Source of the DNA: Zychaea mexicana | Taxonomy: Eukaryota; Mucoromycota; Mucoromycetes; Mucorales; Lichtheimiaceae | Length of the DNA stretch: 12,447 nucleotides | Reading direction: 5' to 3' | Assembly: GCF_025766255.1 (NCBI RefSeq) | Contig: NW_026516958.1 | Location: forward strand, 1 to 12,447 | In this document: positions 9,760 through 12,447 of the stretch, in pieces | Position numbering within the stretch: the stretch's first letter is position 1 | Layout: each line of letters opens with the position of its first letter | Notes under the pieces: model-generated | The model's database searches: none | What the model saw: only the letters and a program-made list of their open reading frames with translations | Told to the model about the DNA's origin: nothing | Translations under genes and position numbers: made by a program

Positions 9760-10805
9760 CTAAACATCGACTACCCAACCCTCCAATTGCTCTCGCGCAT
9801 TATCGGACAGAGTAGCAGTGCTAACACCATCCACTCTTATCAATCTGTTCGCGTCAACGTCGGGTTTCAATCCATCGAGATGGCGCAAAAACTCGTTTGC
9901 CTACAACAGTTTGTTAAATCAACGTCGAAGCATGTCGAACCACCTCAAAATAATTACCCTCTCGTTTCGCCATTGCGGCTTACGCACTACCACACGCTTT
10001 CCAGCATCACCGGAGTACTCGTCGTCGGTCTCCTCTTCAGACATGTACTCCAATCGGAGCAATGCCCCCCCTCGTGGGTAAGTCGCCTCCAGCTGGCCTG
10101 GTGCTGGTGGTACAATCCATCGTCGCTTATGTTTCTATTCTCTGTGTCAGATACATGATGTACATATTCTACTAGAATAGATCGTTTTCTTTCTTACAGT
10201 GTGGCGACGACTATTACGCCGAGTCGCCACTCTTCTTTGTGCTGCAAGCACAGCCGACTGCGACGCGAACGACGCGTGTTGCCAAAAAGTAATAGACTTT
10301 TCGGCCAGCTGCTTGTGCGTAAGGTCGTACTGACCAAGACCCTGAATGTACGATATCGTACGGCCACGAACAGTGCGATTGTAGGTGGAACGATAATCGT
10401 CATCCCACCGGAAGCCATGCTCTCCCAAAGACTGATGATAATGGCGGATCGCGCTCTATTATCAAACGATATTATAATCAGCTACTTGACCTATATTTCA
10501 GAAAGGTACATCTTGGCTTCTTACAGAAACGCCCGCAAGCGACCCACTCGAGCTCCCTGCGCTGGAGCACCGTAGCAACTGGTTACCAGCAAGAGGAGGT
10601 GCTGCTTGCTGTTGTGCCAGTGTCTGTCTGGCGACGACTCCCCTATTCTCGCACTGCTCCTCCAACACCATGTTTCGCGCCTCCAATGCTCGGAGACGAT
10701 CCTCCATCCCCAACGCGACGTTCCGGGCATTCCCTCCTCAACAGCAGCCCGACGTTCTGCATTACGTTGCTCTCTGGTAGCATTGCGATCTCCTAAGGTA
10801 GACAT
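9760..10805 (-). CDS. Four-exon gene of unrecognised family, coiled-coil plus basic and acidic regions, one frameshift
   Basis: The exons, in order, are 10805-10510, 10431-10198, 10134-9958 and 9900-9760. All three introns (78, 63 and 57 nt) are GT-AG and phase 0, and exons 2-4 hold exactly 78, 59 and 47 codons. That is strong evidence of real coding. The roughly 280-aa product begins MSTLGDRNATREQRNAERR. It continues into a heptad-like RLRALEARNMVLEEQC coiled coil and a Ser/Gln-rich linker ending VRSQD. A conserved-looking WDDDYRSTYNRTVRGRTISY...LGQYDLTHKQLAEKSITFWQ block follows, then a basic stretch (RRVATRRNSRRHT...KHKRR). After that come an acidic YMSEEETDDEYSG patch and RKPQWRNER...NEFLRHLDGL. 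Exon 1 lacks one base near 10735 (VEE / GNARNVALG), so this copy may be broken unless an internal Met at 10713 is used. Basic and coiled-coil parts suggest DNA binding and oligomerisation. It converges on the Tnp2-like gene and may be the element's second protein (inference). Confidence 0.65.
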
Positions 10806-11245
10806 CTATACAATATCTCAATGTGCGGCACTCAAACAATATTACTAACTGCTGTTCATTTACTTTTTTCGAAGTACTTATAATGATAGTAAGTGAAAGA
10901 AAGATGGATTGTTTTAAATCAGGTTTTTTTTGGGGGGGAGCATTATATCATAGGATGGGTCCTCGCGCAAAGCACTCTTCTTTCTATGCATGGTAGGATG
11001 GATGGAGCAAAGTCTGCATATTCGGTTTCTCTATTATGCTTCGCGTTTTACTCAAAACCTCTTTTTTTTCTTTCTTCCCCTTTTCCACTTTACTCTCTCC
11101 TCCTACTTTCAACACCTTTTTCGATTGGCAAGTATCGTATCCATCTTCTATAAGGTAATACTATGTATTCTATTCTATTCTGTGTCCTATGTGTTATACC
11201 ACTGTTAATAAGTGTAATCTTGCCGTACACTCACAACTCTTCTTG
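10806..11245. other. Non-coding stretch with pyrimidine-rich tract
   Basis: This probably includes the upstream region of the minus-strand gene. It holds a T-run followed by a G-run (10923-10938) and a long CT-rich tract at about 11055-11125. The open frame here is mostly Leu, Ser, Phe and Pro from the CT tract and has no motif. Confidence 0.45.
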
Positions 11246-11706
11246 ATGGTGTTTTTGGATAGTAACTGCCTTTTTATCTTTGCAAGCGGGACAGGAGCAT
11301 CGTAAGTTTTCTCTCCGTTACTATTCTTCTATGGTCCTTTCAAACATTTACTAGGCTTGAATACTAACGTTTTTCAACGCCGTTTGTTCTTCTATATGTT
11401 GCCCATGTCTCCTTTTCAATACAAAGCCTGTATCTACTTGACCGGTCATTACAAAATGTATATGACTCTAGTTGCAGTACTTATAGGTAAATATTGAATG
11501 CATTTTATTCTGTTTCATCTCCTTTCTCTACTACTACTGTTCTTCAACTAATTATTGCTTTAAATCTTTATGTTGTGTCCCATTTGGTCTCCATCTGCAG
11601 ATTACGATCTGCCCATCCTGCTTTCATGTCTCATTTCGTTGTTGCATCTTGCTCTCTTTCTTTACAGCTAACCAATATAGCATATTCAAAATCTTCCCCT
11701 TTCTGA
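11246..11706 (+). CDS. Speculative small three-exon gene
   Basis: A possible model has exons 11246-11301, 11427-11486 and 11601-11706. The first intron opens with GTAAGT, contains a perfect TACTAAC branch box at 11362-11368 and a pyrimidine-rich stretch, and ends at the next AG. The second runs from GTAAAT to CTGCAG with CTAAT at about 11549. The joined frame stays open and would encode about 73 residues, with segments FIFASGTGASLYLLDRSLQN and LRSAHPAFMSHFVV. I do not recognise it. The start is weak, and further exons upstream (for example around 11130-11154, ended by GTAATA) are possible. It could equally be chance splice signals in AT-rich DNA. Confidence 0.2.
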
Positions 11707-11999
11707 TTATCTTAATGCTTATGTAGATTTTGTCAATGATCATACAATAATAAAATTGGTTCTTCTAACCATACCGTAAATAATTATATACCATCCAAAT
11801 CTATTAGACAGACCATTCAGTCATCGTCATTTTATCATAGCTACAACACCTACTCACACACTAAAATATGCATATGCGGACCTCTGTAAAGGAATTGCTT
11901 CACATAGTACCCGGTCCATATGTAATGCAAAAGAGAACCTAACTATGACTACATACATATTATGAGCGACGCCAATTCCTGCTTGCATGCATGAGCTAT
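11707..11999. other. AT-rich stretch with nothing recognised
   Basis: No frame of note and no repeat was seen between the speculative small gene and the first palindrome of the right cluster. Confidence 0.5.
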
Positions 12000-12027
12000 A
12001 TATCACACTGTTAAAACCATGTGATAT
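12000..12027. repeat. Quasi-palindrome B
   Basis: This 28-bp unit has ATATCAC and GTGATAT ends and the core ACTGTTAAAACCAT. It is the most diverged of the four copies, but the 7-bp ends are exact. Confidence 0.75.
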
Positions 12028-12053
12028 CTGCAACTTACTCGGTTTTTTCGTAA

Positions 12054-12083
12054 ATATCACCTTGCTCAAAAACAGGGTGATAT
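12054..12083. repeat. Quasi-palindrome C, left arm of a hairpin
   Basis: This 30-bp unit has the core CTTGCTCAAAAACAGG and the same orientation as unit A. Its last 20 bases (12064-12083) form an inverted repeat with 12111-12130 of unit D, with one mismatch and a spacer of 27 bases. Confidence 0.8.
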
Positions 12084-12110
12084 GGACCTGTTACCCTTGT
12101 TATCACCTGG

Positions 12111-12138
12111 ATATCACCCTGTTTTTAGCTTGTGATAT
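12111..12138. repeat. Quasi-palindrome D, right arm of a hairpin
   Basis: This 28-bp unit, ATATCACCCTGTTTTT followed by AGCTTGTGATAT, is inverted relative to A and C. A further half-site TATCACC occurs at 12101-12107 in the spacer between C and D. Confidence 0.8.
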
Positions 12139-12181
12139 GTCCCTCCACACGCAGTGTGTTCTACCACATTTGACAAGAGAA

Positions 12182-12420
12182 AATCAAGCCAAAGACGGGA
12201 TTCTCCGAATCCTCGATTCGACACAAGGGTGCTTTTGTACTCGGCTAGTCTGAAATTTGGCGCCACCCCTACCATGACGGCATGTGAGGCACATGCATAC
12301 TAACCACACACAACGACGACGTAATCAAGTCAAAGACGGGATTCTGCTAATCCGCGATCAGCGCCAAGTTTTTTTACTCGGCTAGCCTGGAAAGCTGGCG
12401 CTCTCCTAACATGGCAGCGT
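12182..12420. repeat. Two diverged copies of a repeat with a period of about 140 bp
   Basis: The word AATCAAG(C/T)CAAAGACGGGATTCT starts at 12182 and again at 12323. ACTCGGCTAG recurs at 12239 and 12376, followed by matching (T/C)TGGCGC and CCTA(C/A)CATG words. Order and spacing are kept, so this is a true but degenerate tandem duplication. It may continue past the right edge. Its nature is unknown: it could be subtelomeric or satellite-like DNA, or the terminal part of another element. Confidence 0.7.
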
Positions 12421-12447
12421 ACTACCACCGCACCGCTCTCGCCAGGA

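Larger units (their letters stand above)
5316..12138. mobile_element. Candidate 6.8-kb Tnp2/CACTA-like element bounded by inverted quasi-palindromes
   Basis: Unit A at the left and unit D at the right are inverted copies that enclose a Tnp2-like transposase gene (plus strand) and a convergent four-exon gene (minus strand). This is the layout expected of a CACTA-like DNA transposon with an accessory gene. Against it, no matching target-site duplication flanks the units, the ends do not read CACTA, and the element is unusually rich in non-coding DNA. The palindromes could instead be independent short elements or binding sites. The true ends are therefore uncertain. Confidence 0.3.

Noticed and set aside
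9519..9815. Overlapping frames on both strands around the C-run and T-run
   Set aside because: They are generated by homopolymers; codon content is low-complexity and neither frame has a motif.
9694..10158. Plus-strand open frame of 154 codons
   Set aside because: It is antisense to exons 3 and 4 of the minus-strand gene, whose splice phases and motifs are consistent; the plus frame has neither.
10620..10805. bZIP transcription factor at the N-terminus of the minus-strand gene
   Set aside because: The coiled coil is short and the preceding basic stretch lacks the Asn...Arg pattern of bZIP DNA-binding regions. It is described only as a coiled coil.
12323..12420. tRNA-like stem GGATT-CTGCT-AATCC, similar to a serine tRNA anticodon region
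   Set aside because: The anticodon stem does not close with a 7-base loop, and no D arm, T arm or acceptor stem fits. The first repeat copy has a different loop. It is better explained as part of the tandem repeat.
1..12447. CRISPR array, bacterial operon or phage features
   Set aside because: The window has eukaryotic introns and fungal transposons. No regularly spaced repeats with unique spacers, Shine-Dalgarno patterns or phage genes were seen.

Overview
The window reads like repeat-rich, transposon-dense DNA from a filamentous fungus, most likely an early-diverging (Mucoromycota-type) lineage. This rests on a DIRS-type tyrosine-recombinase retrotransposon, a fungal Tnp2/CACTA-like (Plavaka-like) transposase gene, and short GT-AG introns of about 57-92 nt. 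The taxon is an inference from element types and recall of protein families; no host housekeeping gene is recognisable.

Layout, left to right. (1) 1-2922, plus strand: a decayed DIRS-like polyprotein cut by the left window edge, in the order reverse transcriptase, RNase H, methyltransferase-like domain, tyrosine recombinase. It carries several stops and frameshifts. (2) 2931-3013: a 21-bp tandem repeat right behind the DIRS end. (3) 3014-4347: AT-rich DNA with no supported gene. (4) 4348-5317, minus strand: a broken DIRS Gag-like fragment that does not belong to the plus-strand copy. (5) 5316-5345: a 30-bp quasi-palindrome that recurs three times at 12000-12138. (6) 5966-9271, plus strand: a Tnp2-like transposase gene with two phase-matched introns, inactivated by three frameshifts and one stop. 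(7) 9760-10805, minus strand: a four-exon gene of unrecognised family (about 280 aa) with three phase-0 introns and one frameshift. (8) 11246-11706: a speculative small spliced gene around a perfect TACTAAC box. (9) 12000-12138: three more quasi-palindromes, two forming a hairpin. (10) 12182-12420: two diverged copies of a repeat spaced about 140 bp.

The most interesting reading is that the palindromes at 5316 and 12111 are the ends, or subterminal protein-binding sites, of one element of about 6.8 kb. It would carry a Tnp2-like transposase and a convergent second gene, as CACTA elements often carry an accessory DNA-binding protein. The palindromes, the splice phases and the convergent layout are visible in the sequence. 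The unity of the element is inference, and no clear target-site duplication is seen. Both the DIRS and the Tnp2 genes are fossils; the minus-strand gene is the best preserved.
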